Of a DNA stretch of 59,296 nt, positions 1-8,872 are shown piece by piece. The DNA is from Hydrotalea sandarakina (GTDB lineage: Bacteria > Bacteroidota > Bacteroidia > Chitinophagales > Chitinophagaceae): assembly GCF_003254115.1 (NCBI RefSeq), contig NZ_QKZV01000008.1, positions 1-59,296 of the forward strand, given 5' to 3'. Under the pieces are notes generated by a model, which saw only the letters and a program-made list of their open reading frames with translations, ran no database searches and was not told the origin of the DNA. Positions within the stretch are counted from its first letter, which is position 1; every line of letters begins with the position of its first letter. The position numbers and the translations under genes are program-made.

Positions 1-34
1 AGAAGCCGTCTCACAACTAGAGACGGTTTTTTTA
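1..34 (+). repeat. IS left end: terminal inverted repeat plus inward terminator-like hairpin
   Basis: Bases 1-13 are the terminal repeat. CCGTCTC at 6-12 pairs with GAGACGG at 20-26 across a 7-nt loop and is followed by seven T residues (27-33). Read inward this has the form of an intrinsic terminator placed before the transposase start at 100, so it could block transcription entering from outside. The terminator role is inferred from shape. Confidence 0.8.
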
Positions 35-99
35 TGTTTTTTTCTTGTATAAAAGAGTGATTTTTTGTATATTTATATCTGATTTACAGACGATTATAT

Positions 100-1638
100 A
101 TGAATTTTAAACATTACAATCAACGACAAATCACACTTTTGCCCTATTCGTTTGACGACCTTATTTCTAAGAAACATCCTGTTCGAGTAGTTGACCAAGT
201 TGTGGAATCTATCAACATCCAACCATTATTAAAAGCATACAGTAAAGAGGGTAATCCAGCTTACCATCCAAAAATGTTGCTCAAAGTAATGTTGTATGCT
301 TACATGACTAATACGTATTCTTCCAGGAAAATAGAATTAGCCATTAGAGAAAACATAAATTTTATGTGGTTAACCGGAATGACCATAGTTGATCACAACA
401 CTATTAATAGATTTAGAAGCAATAAGTTAAAGGATAGTTTTAAAGAAATTTTCAAACAAGTAGTATTAATGTTGGCTTCTGAAGGATTGATTTCATTAAA
501 ACAAATTTATATCGATGGCACAAAGATAGAAGCACAAGCAGGAAGATATACCTTTGTTTGGGGTAATAGCATCAAAACAAACAAAGCTAAAATGCTTACT
601 CAGTTAGAGGAATTATGGAATTATACTCAAAGCATCTCCAATGATGATGACCCAAATCCAGAACCACCTGAGTTTAAAGAAATCAGTAAAGAAGTTATTC
701 AAAAAACGGTAGAACAAATCGATGCCAAGCTCTCAGGGAATGAAAAAGCTACATCAAAAGCCAAAGCAAAACTGCGTTACATCAAACAAAATTTTGAAAA
801 AAATCTTCAAAAATACGAAGAGCAAGAAGCTAATTTGGGTGAAAGAAACTCCTACAGTAAAACTGATCCTGATGCTACTTTTATGCGAATGAAAGAAGAT
901 CACATGCAAAACGGACAACTAAAACCAGGTTACAACGCACAAATATCTACTGAAAATCAAATCATCGTTAATTACACATTACACCAAAATCCAACAGATA
1001 CTAAGACCTTACAACCACATTTAGAAAACTTCAAAGAAACCTACGGCGAAGAAGTATTTAAAGAATTAGAAGACATCACCGCTGACGCTGGTTATGGAAG
1101 CGAAGAAAACTATGATTACCTTGAAAAACAACAATTAACGGCTTATGTGAAGTACAATACTTTTGACAAAGAACAAGACAAAAATTATCAAAAGGAACAT
1201 AAACCCTTTAGCAAAGAAAATCTTCATTACAACCAAGAAGAAGATTATTATGTATGTCCGATGGGACAAAAAATGCACAAAACTCACGAAAGTAAAAAAA
1301 CTACCGAAGCTGGATACACACAACATTTATCACATTACCAAGCCAAAAACTGCGAAGGTTGTCCACTGCGAGTTCAGTGTTTTAAAGGAAAAGGAAATAG
1401 GAGTATAGAAAGAAATCACAATCTTGAAAGACACAAACAAAAAATAAGAGAACTACTTACAAGTGAAAAAGGTTTACAAAAAAGAAAACAACGCACAGCC
1501 GATGTTGAACCTGTATTTGCACAACTCAAACACAACCATAATTTTAGACGATTTTCTTTAAAGGGAATCCAAAAAACAGAACTTGAGTTCGGTTTAATGG
1601 CTTTAGCACACAATTTAAGAAAGAAAATTGCCGCTTAA
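100..1638 (+). CDS. IS1182-family DDE transposase
   Basis: A 512-aa transposase that would cut and paste the surrounding element. The N-terminal region (about residues 1-110) is the DUF772-like domain typical of IS1182 and IS5-like transposases, including the YHPKMLLKVMLYAY stretch. Candidate catalytic residues are D139 in YIDGTKIEA, D329 in DITADAGYG and E470 in VEPVFAQLK. The last follows the basic segment common to this family. The middle (about 150-260) is charged and probably coiled coil. A Cys-rich knuckle (CPMGQK, then CEGCPLRVQC) lies at about 385-430. Length is normal for the family and no stop or frameshift is present, so the copy looks active. It starts 100 bases from the left end with no ribosome binding site, as is usual in Bacteroidota. 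Confidence 0.95.
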   Translation: MNFKHYNQRQITLLPYSFDDLISKKHPVRVVDQVVESINIQPLLKAYSKEGNPAYHPKMLLKVMLYAYMTNTYSSRKIELAIRENINFMWLTGMTIVDHNTINRFRSNKLKDSFKEIFKQVVLMLASEGLISLKQIYIDGTKIEAQAGRYTFVWGNSIKTNKAKMLTQLEELWNYTQSISNDDDPNPEPPEFKEISKEVIQKTVEQIDAKLSGNEKATSKAKAKLRYIKQNFEKNLQKYEEQEANLGERNSYSKTDPDATFMRMKEDHMQNGQLKPGYNAQISTENQIIVNYTLHQNPTDTKTLQPHLENFKETYGEEVFKELEDITADAGYGSEENYDYLEKQQLTAYVKYNTFDKEQDKNYQKEHKPFSKENLHYNQEEDYYVCPMGQKMHKTHESKKTTEAGYTQHLSHYQAKNCEGCPLRVQCFKGKGNRSIERNHNLERHKQKIRELLTSEKGLQKRKQRTADVEPVFAQLKHNHNFRRFSLKGIQKTELEFGLMALAHNLRKKIAA

Positions 1639-1700
1639 AACTAAATTTTTCATTTATATATAAAAAAATAAACTTTTATCGAAGATATTGAAAAATAAAA

Positions 1701-1740
1701 AAACCGTCTCAAATTTTAGTAATGAGACGGCTTCTTTTTT
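1701..1740 (+). repeat. IS right end: terminal inverted repeat plus outward terminator-like hairpin
   Basis: CCGTCTC at 1704-1710 pairs with GAGACGG at 1724-1730 and is followed by CTTCTTTTTT. The terminal repeat itself is 1723-1735. Read outward it resembles an intrinsic terminator for transposase transcripts and would protect the E1 gene at 1831 from read-through. Position and shape are seen; function is inferred. Confidence 0.75.
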
Positions 1741-1830
1741 ATTTTTATTCATTTAGCATTCACTATTTTCAATTTGTTGTATTTGCCATAAAAAATATCA
1801 GGTAATTTTACGGCACAAAAATTTGCTGCC

Positions 1831-3828
1831 ATGCAATTCAATAGAAAGGCATTAACCAATGCACAACTGATCAATTTTTATCATGAATTATTATATCCCA
1901 GACTAATTGAAGAAAAAATGTTGGTGTTATTGCGTCAGGGAAAAATCAGTAAATGGTTTAGTGGCATTGGTCAAGAAGCCATTGCAGTTGGTGCTACCTT
2001 AGCTTTGGAAAGCGATGAATGGATAATGCCCTTACACAGAAACTTAGGAGTATTTACTTCCAGAAAAATGCCTTTGCACAAATTATTCATGCAATGGCAA
2101 GGCAATCATGAAGGGTATTCTAAAGGAAGAGAAAGAAGTTTCCATTTTGGTTCTAAAGAACATTTTATTTGTGGCATGATTTCACATTTAGGTCCACAAT
2201 TGGCCGTAGCCGATGGTGCAGGATTAGCCAATCAATTACAACAAAAACATAAAGTTGCATTAGCATTCACCGGCGATGGCGGTACAAGTGAAGGCGATTT
2301 CCATGAAGCCCTAAATGTAGCTGCCGTTTGGAACTTGCCGGTTATTTTTATTATTGAAAATAACGGATACGGACTTAGCACACCTGTTAATGAACAATAC
2401 CGCTGCAAAAATTTGGTTGATAAAGCCATTGGTTATGGAATGGAAGGCGTTCAAATTGATGGAAATAATATTTTAGAAGTGTATGATACAATTAGCGGCG
2501 TAAGAAAATATTGTATTGAACAACAAAAGCCCTATTTAATTGAATGCATGACTTTTAGAATGCGCGGTCATGAAGAGGCCAGTGGCACAAAATATGTTCC
2601 CAAAGAGCTATTTGACATTTGGGCGGAAAAAGATCCAATAAAAAATTATGAAGAATATTTATTGAATGAGCAAATCCTTACCCCATCAGCCATTGAAGAT
2701 ATAAGGCATAACATGAAATTGGCTATTGAAGAAGAATTACAAATTGCTTATCAGGCAGCACCTATGGTTGCCAATACACGGGAAGAGTTGGCGGATGTTT
2801 ATGCCCCTGCCCCACCTGTTGAAGAGCCTTCCGAAAACATGCGTAATAATTCAGCAACTACTGAGAAACCACATCGTTTAATTGATGCGCTTAAGGATGG
2901 TCTTGATTTGGCCATGCAAAAACATGATAAACTCATTTTAATGGGTCAAGATATTGCAGAATATGGTGGTGCATTTAAGATTACAGAAGGCTTGCTTGAG
3001 AAATATGGCAAAAATAGAGTACGCAATACACCCTTATGCGAAAGCGCCATTATTGGTACTGCATTAGGTTTAAGTTTAGAGGGGTTTAAGAGCATGGTTG
3101 AAATGCAGTTTGCCGATTTTGTTTCTGTAGGATTCAACCAAATAGTAAACAACTTAGCGAAAATACATTACCGTTGGAATCAAAATGCCGATGTGGTTGT
3201 TCGAATGCCAACCGGTGCAGGGGTTGGTGCCGGTCCCTTTCATTCACAAAGCAATGAAGCTTGGTTTACACATGTGCCCGGTTTAAAAGTGGTTTACCCG
3301 GCAACGCCGTTCGATGCAAAAGGCTTACTGTTGGCATCATTTAATGACCCCAATCCAATTTTATTTTTTGAACACAAAGCTTTGTATAGAAGTGTAACCG
3401 GTTATGTACCTAATGAGTATTATGAGATACCAATAGGTAAAGCAAGAGTTGCGCAAAGTGGAAGCGATTTAAGCATTATAACCTATGGTGCGGGTGTACA
3501 TTGGGCATTGCAATATTGTGCTGAACATACCGATTCCTCAATTGAAATTATTGATTTAAGAACATTATTACCACTGGATTATGATAGTATTCGTAACACC
3601 GTTTTAAAAACAGGCAAAGTGCTGGTGTTGCATGAAGACACACTTACCGGCGGCATTGGCGCTGAAATAAGTGCCTGGATAACAGAACATTGTTTTGAAC
3701 ACTTAGATGCACCCGTAATGCGCTGTGCCAGTTTAGATACGCCTGTCCCTTTTAACACAACACTTGAACAAAACTTTTTAGCACATGCCCGATTAGCAGA
3801 AACTATTGAGAGATTGCTTAATTATTAA
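1831..3828 (+). CDS. Fused alpha/beta E1 of a branched-chain-type 2-oxoacid dehydrogenase
   Basis: This is the thiamine-diphosphate-dependent decarboxylase (E1) of a 2-oxoacid dehydrogenase complex, with alpha and beta subunits joined in one 665-aa chain. The alpha half (about 1-320) carries the ThDP-binding motif GDGG at 148-151 ending in NN at 177-178. A Pro/Glu-rich linker at about 322-350 leads to the beta half (about 350-665), which has the Transket_pyr segment (NTPLCESAI, MQFADFVSV) and a transketolase C-terminal domain. The beta half resembles branched-chain E1-beta (FHSQSNEAWFTH, FFEHKALYR) more than pyruvate E1-beta, so 3-methyl-2-oxobutanoate-type substrates are likeliest. Fused E1 chains are common in Bacteroidota. 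No E2 or E3 gene lies nearby. The gene is monocistronic and ends 9 bases before the convergent acylase gene. Confidence 0.9.
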   Translation: MQFNRKALTNAQLINFYHELLYPRLIEEKMLVLLRQGKISKWFSGIGQEAIAVGATLALESDEWIMPLHRNLGVFTSRKMPLHKLFMQWQGNHEGYSKGRERSFHFGSKEHFICGMISHLGPQLAVADGAGLANQLQQKHKVALAFTGDGGTSEGDFHEALNVAAVWNLPVIFIIENNGYGLSTPVNEQYRCKNLVDKAIGYGMEGVQIDGNNILEVYDTISGVRKYCIEQQKPYLIECMTFRMRGHEEASGTKYVPKELFDIWAEKDPIKNYEEYLLNEQILTPSAIEDIRHNMKLAIEEELQIAYQAAPMVANTREELADVYAPAPPVEEPSENMRNNSATTEKPHRLIDALKDGLDLAMQKHDKLILMGQDIAEYGGAFKITEGLLEKYGKNRVRNTPLCESAIIGTALGLSLEGFKSMVEMQFADFVSVGFNQIVNNLAKIHYRWNQNADVVVRMPTGAGVGAGPFHSQSNEAWFTHVPGLKVVYPATPFDAKGLLLASFNDPNPILFFEHKALYRSVTGYVPNEYYEIPIGKARVAQSGSDLSIITYGAGVHWALQYCAEHTDSSIEIIDLRTLLPLDYDSIRNTVLKTGKVLVLHEDTLTGGIGAEISAWITEHCFEHLDAPVMRCASLDTPVPFNTTLEQNFLAHARLAETIERLLNY

Positions 3829-3837
3829 AGCACTCAA

Positions 3838-6009
3838 CTACTCACCGGGATGATACTGTTTTGTAACGTGTTTTAATACATCATCTTTATAAAATAAAAC
3901 ATCTTTAAAAACACCATTGGTGTACATAGCTGCCTGGTCGGTAAAATGAGGTGAACTAACATGGCCGCTTTCACCACCGGTTAATAATGATTTAGCTTTC
4001 ACTGTTTTACCAAACTCTACTGCACAAATAAAACTATTGCCATTATAACCATAACGTTTTTTAGTTCCATTGAAAGTTTTACTTACGAAAGAAGGAATGC
4101 AACCCCATGTTGAGGCCGCAAAGCCAACAGGTAAACTAGGCTTGTTATCATCAAAAATTTCATTGACATTACCCGTTAATCGTTGGTAACGATTAATATC
4201 GCCCCAAGCAACTTGCCAGCTTCCAAAATTTTGTGTTAGTTGTTCAATAACTCTTTGCAAGGGTTGCAATAAACTAACGGAACTGGCTTGCTGTGCAAAA
4301 CGAATTGTTTTTTCAACCTGATCTGCTTCATCCTCTTCATCTTTATTTTTCATAATTTCAGGCAAAAGCTTTTGCCCCCATTCAATAGCCAAAGTTGTGG
4401 CAACAGAGGTTGCTGAGGCATTCCTATTCCAATGCTGTAATAGTTCAATGGGTTGCTCTAAATTCGGATAATTATTTTTTTCAAGATCATACGCTTTAAG
4501 CAAAGCCGGAATTAAAATGTCAAAGGCTGACAAATGGGTATTATAAGCAGTTTTAATTACCTTATCAAGCGTTAGCTGCGTAGCATTTTCCCACAATTTT
4601 ACGGCCAACACGCCACGAAAATTTTGACCATCAGGTGCCATGTAGTGGGGATAATTTTGTTTTAAGGGGCTACTTGAACCTGAAACTGTAAACGGTGTAG
4701 AATTACAATTTTCTATAAAACCGGTGGCCGGATTATAAACATGAATTATCTCATTCAAAGTATGTAACCCTTTCCATTCGGTTGCAGCAATAGTTCCATC
4801 TACCGGCAATGCCCAATTGTACGCAGTATCGCGTCGTGGCATAAAATTACCATGCCAATAAGCTATATTTCCTTTATCATCAGCATAAACAGTATTGTTA
4901 GATGTGTTAGAATAGAGTTCCATTGTTTTTTTAAACTCATCAAAGTTGTTGGCTTTGGTTCGCATCCATGATTGGATAAGGCTATTCATGGAACGATTCA
5001 TGGCTTTTACTGCAATCCATTGATGGTTGCGTTGTGCCATAACCGGACCATGATGTGTAAAATAGGTTGTAAATGTTTTAGCAATTTTATTGCTGCCATT
5101 CGAATAATAAATGGTTATTTGCTTTTGTTGAACGGGTAGCCATTGATGATTGTAATAATACATCCATTTCCCATTTTGTTGTTGCACCTTCTCGGCATAT
5201 AAATCTGCTACATCTGCATAACTGGAAGTATGCATCCAACCACAATGTTCATTAAATCCTTGATATACAAAAAACTGCCCCCAGGTTACAGCACCATATG
5301 CATTTAACCCTTCCTTGCTCACCACCTGCACTTCGGGGCGAAAATAAAAAGTTACATGTGGATTAATGTATAAAATGGCATTTCCAGAAGCTGTTTTTGA
5401 AGGCGCAAAGGCAAACCCGTTAGAACCGGAAGTAAGTTGTTCATTTTCGGAAAATATTTTTGCAGTGGGTAAATGTTCATTACCATAAAAATTTTTAAGT
5501 TCATTAGTAGTAACTCCACCAATATCAATTGCGCCAATACTTCCATCCGTCCACAATAACGGATACCAAGGCTTGAATGGATTTAATAAAACAGGTTTTA
5601 CGTCGGGATGTTTGAATAAATAAAAATTGATTCCATCGGCATAAGCATCCAATAATTGCTTTAGCCATGATGGTGCCTTTGCATAATCATTCTTTGCATC
5701 AATTGAATCAATTTGTAAACGAATCAATAAGTCATCATATAGGGAAGATTCTCCTTTTACTTCCGCCATTCGCCCCAGTTTTTCAATATAATTCATTTCA
5801 ACCCTTTGAAAATCATCCTCACATTGCGCATACAGTAAACCAAAAACTGCAGCAGCATCGGTATTTCCATAAACATGCGGAATTCCCCAGTTATCGCGAA
5901 TAATTGTTACTTGTTTGGCCATATTTTCCCAACGTTGTATGTTGGTTGCATTATTTTGTTGCGCATTTAGTTGCAATGGAAGCAAGAACAATAGCCATAA
6001 GTATTTCAT
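3838..6009 (-). CDS. Exported penicillin-acylase-family (S45, Ntn) amidase
   Basis: A 723-aa secreted N-terminal-nucleophile hydrolase predicted to cleave N-acyl amides in the periplasm or outside the cell. A signal peptide covers residues 1-16 (cut near NA/QQ). The single precursor should self-cleave into alpha and beta chains before Ser196 in SGSNGFAF, which fits the family's Gly-Ser-Asn junction. The stretch at 30-75 (VTIIRDNWGIPHVYG, then YAQCEDDFQRVE) is the conserved start of the alpha chain. Length fits the family. Substrate cannot be read from sequence: beta-lactam side chains, acyl-homoserine lactones and N-acyl amino acids are all known in S45. It is the last gene of a three-gene operon, 6 bases after the dipeptidase. 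Confidence 0.9.
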   Translation of the reverse strand: MKYLWLLFLLPLQLNAQQNNATNIQRWENMAKQVTIIRDNWGIPHVYGNTDAAAVFGLLYAQCEDDFQRVEMNYIEKLGRMAEVKGESSLYDDLLIRLQIDSIDAKNDYAKAPSWLKQLLDAYADGINFYLFKHPDVKPVLLNPFKPWYPLLWTDGSIGAIDIGGVTTNELKNFYGNEHLPTAKIFSENEQLTSGSNGFAFAPSKTASGNAILYINPHVTFYFRPEVQVVSKEGLNAYGAVTWGQFFVYQGFNEHCGWMHTSSYADVADLYAEKVQQQNGKWMYYYNHQWLPVQQKQITIYYSNGSNKIAKTFTTYFTHHGPVMAQRNHQWIAVKAMNRSMNSLIQSWMRTKANNFDEFKKTMELYSNTSNNTVYADDKGNIAYWHGNFMPRRDTAYNWALPVDGTIAATEWKGLHTLNEIIHVYNPATGFIENCNSTPFTVSGSSSPLKQNYPHYMAPDGQNFRGVLAVKLWENATQLTLDKVIKTAYNTHLSAFDILIPALLKAYDLEKNNYPNLEQPIELLQHWNRNASATSVATTLAIEWGQKLLPEIMKNKDEEDEADQVEKTIRFAQQASSVSLLQPLQRVIEQLTQNFGSWQVAWGDINRYQRLTGNVNEIFDDNKPSLPVGFAASTWGCIPSFVSKTFNGTKKRYGYNGNSFICAVEFGKTVKAKSLLTGGESGHVSSPHFTDQAAMYTNGVFKDVLFYKDDVLKHVTKQYHPGE

Positions 6010-6015
6010 ACGCTT

Positions 6016-7194
6016 TTAATTTTCATTTTGTTTTAGCACTCTAAGTAAGTTTCCACCCAAAATTTTTTCAATATCTTTTTTGTTGTATCCTCGTTGCATT
6101 AAACCTTTGGTTATAAGGGCATAACTGGTAACATCATCCAATTGTTGTGGGGCTGAATTAATGCCATCAAAATCAGAACCCAAACCAACATGGTCAACTC
6201 CAATTAATCGAACAATATAATCCAAATGATCGAGTAATAAAGATAAAGATGGTCGCCAACCGTTTACTTCAGTTGCATATTTTTGAAATAACCATGTTAA
6301 TGCATAATCGCGTTGCATGCCCTTATGTATTAAACTATCTAACTCCATTTTATGGCTTACAGAAAACTGTTGTTGCTTTTGCATGAAGGTGCTATCTAAA
6401 AATCCGGAATAAAAATTCAACTGAATAACACCGCCATTTTTACCAATTGCTTTTATTTGCTCATCTTTTAAATTTCTAAATACCGGGCAAATATTATACA
6501 CATCACTATGCGATGCAATGATGGGCTTTGTAGTGGTATGAATAACATCCCAAAAAGTTTGTTCGCCGGTGTGTGATACATCAATCAACATTCCCAATGC
6601 ATTCATGTGTCTTACTACTTGTTTGCCAAAATCGGTTAAACCCTTGTGTGTTATGGTTTTTGCATTCAGGGTTTCATCCATTGCCGAAGTAGCCCAGCTG
6701 TTAGAATTATTCCAAGTTAATGTTAAATAGCGTGCACCCCGGTTATATAAACTATCCAACTTTTTCAAATCGTTTTCAATCATGTGTCCACCTTCAACGC
6801 CAAACATTGCAGCCAGTTGATGTGCTTTTACTGTTTGCAATAGTTGTTGATAGTTTTTTACAATTACAATTTTATTCGGATTTCTTTTGGCTACAGCATA
6901 TAAAGTATCCATTTCTCTATTAGCAAAGTCAAATGGATTCCGTTGGTCGCCATCGCACCATACAGAAAAAAACTGAACATCTACACCACCCTTTTTAAAT
7001 CTATTTAAATCGGACATTGTAATATTCGTTAAATCATTATCTAACGAAACCTTTTTTTCAATACATGCGCTTAAGATATCGTTATGTGTATCAACCAAAA
7101 TGGCATTTTGAGTAATACGTTCGTAGCGTTGCGCATGCACAGATAATCCAATGCAAAAGACAAAAAACAGTAAGCCGATTTTTGTATGAATCAT
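6016..7194 (-). CDS. Exported M19-family (renal-dipeptidase-like) dipeptidase
   Basis: A 392-aa zinc peptidase of the membrane-dipeptidase family, which splits dipeptides and often accepts a D-residue on the C-terminal side. A signal peptide covers about 1-22 (ending VHAQ). Metal-site residues are visible: H37 and D39 in DTHND, E134 in VEGGH, H208 in DVSHTG and H229 in IASHSD. GLGSDFDG near residue 340 is also typical. Nothing is missing. The start lies 2 bases after the stop of the D-aminoacylase gene and the stop lies 6 bases before the acylase start, so all three are surely co-transcribed. This context points to clearing acylated or D-containing peptides. Confidence 0.93.
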   Translation of the reverse strand: MIHTKIGLLFFVFCIGLSVHAQRYERITQNAILVDTHNDILSACIEKKVSLDNDLTNITMSDLNRFKKGGVDVQFFSVWCDGDQRNPFDFANREMDTLYAVAKRNPNKIVIVKNYQQLLQTVKAHQLAAMFGVEGGHMIENDLKKLDSLYNRGARYLTLTWNNSNSWATSAMDETLNAKTITHKGLTDFGKQVVRHMNALGMLIDVSHTGEQTFWDVIHTTTKPIIASHSDVYNICPVFRNLKDEQIKAIGKNGGVIQLNFYSGFLDSTFMQKQQQFSVSHKMELDSLIHKGMQRDYALTWLFQKYATEVNGWRPSLSLLLDHLDYIVRLIGVDHVGLGSDFDGINSAPQQLDDVTSYALITKGLMQRGYNKKDIEKILGGNLLRVLKQNEN

Positions 7195-7196
7195 TA

Positions 7197-8774
7197 TTAT
7201 AAATTTTGTAATGTATTATTTTTTAAAGTCACCCCATTACGTACTCCGGTATGCTTGCCATTTTGCAATGTAACAGCTCCATTTACAATAACGTATTGCA
7301 CACCTTCTGAATATTGATGTGGACTATCATAAGTTGCTTTATCTATAATGGTGTTAGGATTAAAAACAACTACATCTGCCGCATAACCCGGCAATAATAA
7401 ACCCCTATTGTATAAATGAAATTTTTGTGCAGGCAAGCCGGTCATTCTTCTAATAGCTTCTTCCCAACTAAATAAATGCAATTCCCTTACATATTTACCC
7501 AAAATTTTTGCATTACTACCGTAACCTCGGGGATGGGGTACCCCTTCGCCAAACACCCGAATGCCGGCATCGCAACCAAACATACAGAAAGGGTATTGCA
7601 TAATGTATTGCACATCGCCTTCACTCATACCATGAAATACCATTGCAGCACCGCCATGTTGCATCATTTCTAAAACTGTTTCAGCTTCTGCTTTAGCAGT
7701 ATGTTTTCTTCCTTTTAAAACATTAATGGCTTCAATACTTTTACCATTTAAAGTTGTATCGAAGTTATAATAGGCTACCACCGGATAACTAAAATGTTTC
7801 AGTTTTCGCTTATGCAGCCTTTCCAACATATAATCAATACACTGTTTACGAATAGCAGCATTACTGAGTCGGGCATTAATAGAATCTTTCCCATCCGCTA
7901 AAACCCAATCGGGCAGCAAGGTTCCCAAATTAGTACTGCTGGCTGTGTAAGGATATTGATCAATAGTTACGTCAATGCCATTACGTCGTGCATCTTTTAT
8001 TAAGGCCAAAGTTTCTTTACTTCTACCCCAGTTTTGCTGACCACTTAATTTAAAATGCGAAATCTCAACAGGCAAACCGGCTGTTTCACCAATATACAAA
8101 GCCTCTTTAATAGCCGGTACAACGCTATCGCCTTCGTTGCGCATATGAGTAGCATAAACACCATTGTAAGCTGCAGCAATTTTAGCCAATGCCACAACTT
8201 CATTGGTATTGGCATAGGCACCCGGTATATAAATCAATCCTGTTGATAGTCCAACCGCCCCATCTTGCATGGCTTTTTGCATTATTTTTTCCATTTGCTG
8301 CATTTCCTGCGGTGTAGGTGCACGGCGGGCAGTACCCATTACAGCTTTACGAATGTCATTGTGACCTATTAGCGAAGCCACATTAGTGGAAAGGTGTACA
8401 CTATCTAAAAAATGAAAATAGGCACCCATATCCGTTTTAGAAAGGCCGCAATTGCCGGTAATAACGGTAGTAACCCCATCATAAATAAAGTTGTCAGCAG
8501 TAGGATTTCTGGCTTCATCGCCTTCAATATGGGTATGCACATCAATAAAACCCGGTGAAACAATTAAGCCGGAAGCATCAATGGTTTGATGCGCTTTCCA
8601 GCCCGTTAATTGACCAACAGCTAAAATTTTACCATTAGCAATAGCCACATCGCCATAAAACCAATTATTGCCCGTGCCATTCATAATTTTGCCGTTTTTA
8701 ATTAAAATATCGGCAGTTTGGGCGTTCAATGTCAAGGAAAAAAGGACATAAAGGCAACAAAATAAGGTACGCAT
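7197..8774 (-). CDS. Exported N-acyl-D-amino-acid deacylase (D-aminoacylase) family
   Basis: A 525-aa amidohydrolase-superfamily enzyme of the D-aminoacylase type, expected to release D-amino acids from N-acyl-D-amino acids. A signal peptide covers 1-18 (LTLNAQ). A short beta domain flanks a TIM barrel whose first metal motif is PGFIDVHTH (H80, H82), with C109 in TGNCG. The closing beta domain carries RGLLLPGYAADVVVFNP. Secretion is a little unusual but recurs in Bacteroidota homologues. It is the first gene of the operon with the M19 dipeptidase and the S45 acylase. Its promoter must lie in the 98-bp gap shared with the divergent prfA. Confidence 0.9.
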   Translation of the reverse strand: MRTLFCCLYVLFSLTLNAQTADILIKNGKIMNGTGNNWFYGDVAIANGKILAVGQLTGWKAHQTIDASGLIVSPGFIDVHTHIEGDEARNPTADNFIYDGVTTVITGNCGLSKTDMGAYFHFLDSVHLSTNVASLIGHNDIRKAVMGTARRAPTPQEMQQMEKIMQKAMQDGAVGLSTGLIYIPGAYANTNEVVALAKIAAAYNGVYATHMRNEGDSVVPAIKEALYIGETAGLPVEISHFKLSGQQNWGRSKETLALIKDARRNGIDVTIDQYPYTASSTNLGTLLPDWVLADGKDSINARLSNAAIRKQCIDYMLERLHKRKLKHFSYPVVAYYNFDTTLNGKSIEAINVLKGRKHTAKAEAETVLEMMQHGGAAMVFHGMSEGDVQYIMQYPFCMFGCDAGIRVFGEGVPHPRGYGSNAKILGKYVRELHLFSWEEAIRRMTGLPAQKFHLYNRGLLLPGYAADVVVFNPNTIIDKATYDSPHQYSEGVQYVIVNGAVTLQNGKHTGVRNGVTLKNNTLQNL

Positions 8775-8841
8775 GGTTGTTTTTTTGGGGATATTGAAAT
8801 TAAGGATTCTTAATGTTACTACAAAGCATTGCTGAAAACTG

Positions 8842-8849
8842 TACTTTTG
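8842..8849 (+). promoter_or_regulatory. Bacteroidota-type -7 box for prfA
   Basis: TACTTTTG matches the TAnnTTTG consensus of the Bacteroidota housekeeping sigma factor exactly and lies 23 bases before the prfA ATG. No convincing TTTG -33 element is found at the expected spacing, so the call rests on the -7 box and its position. Confidence 0.5.
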
Positions 8850-8872
8850 CCAACTGAAAATTTTTTGAGGAT

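Larger units (their letters stand above)
1..1735 (+). mobile_element. IS1182-family insertion sequence, complete
   Basis: A 1735-bp element bounded by 13-bp perfect terminal inverted repeats (AGAAGCCGTCTCA at 1-13 and its complement at 1723-1735) that encloses a single intact transposase gene. Each end also folds into its own hairpin. The transposase places it in the IS1182 group. The left flank is outside the window, so a target-site duplication cannot be tested. The right flank is a T-rich stretch leading into the E1 gene. That the element starts exactly at base 1 suggests the window begins at an assembly break in a repeated element (inference). Confidence 0.93.

Noticed and set aside
1136-1408. 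Open frames inside the transposase gene on both strands
   Set aside because: AT-rich shadows of the real frame with no independent feature.
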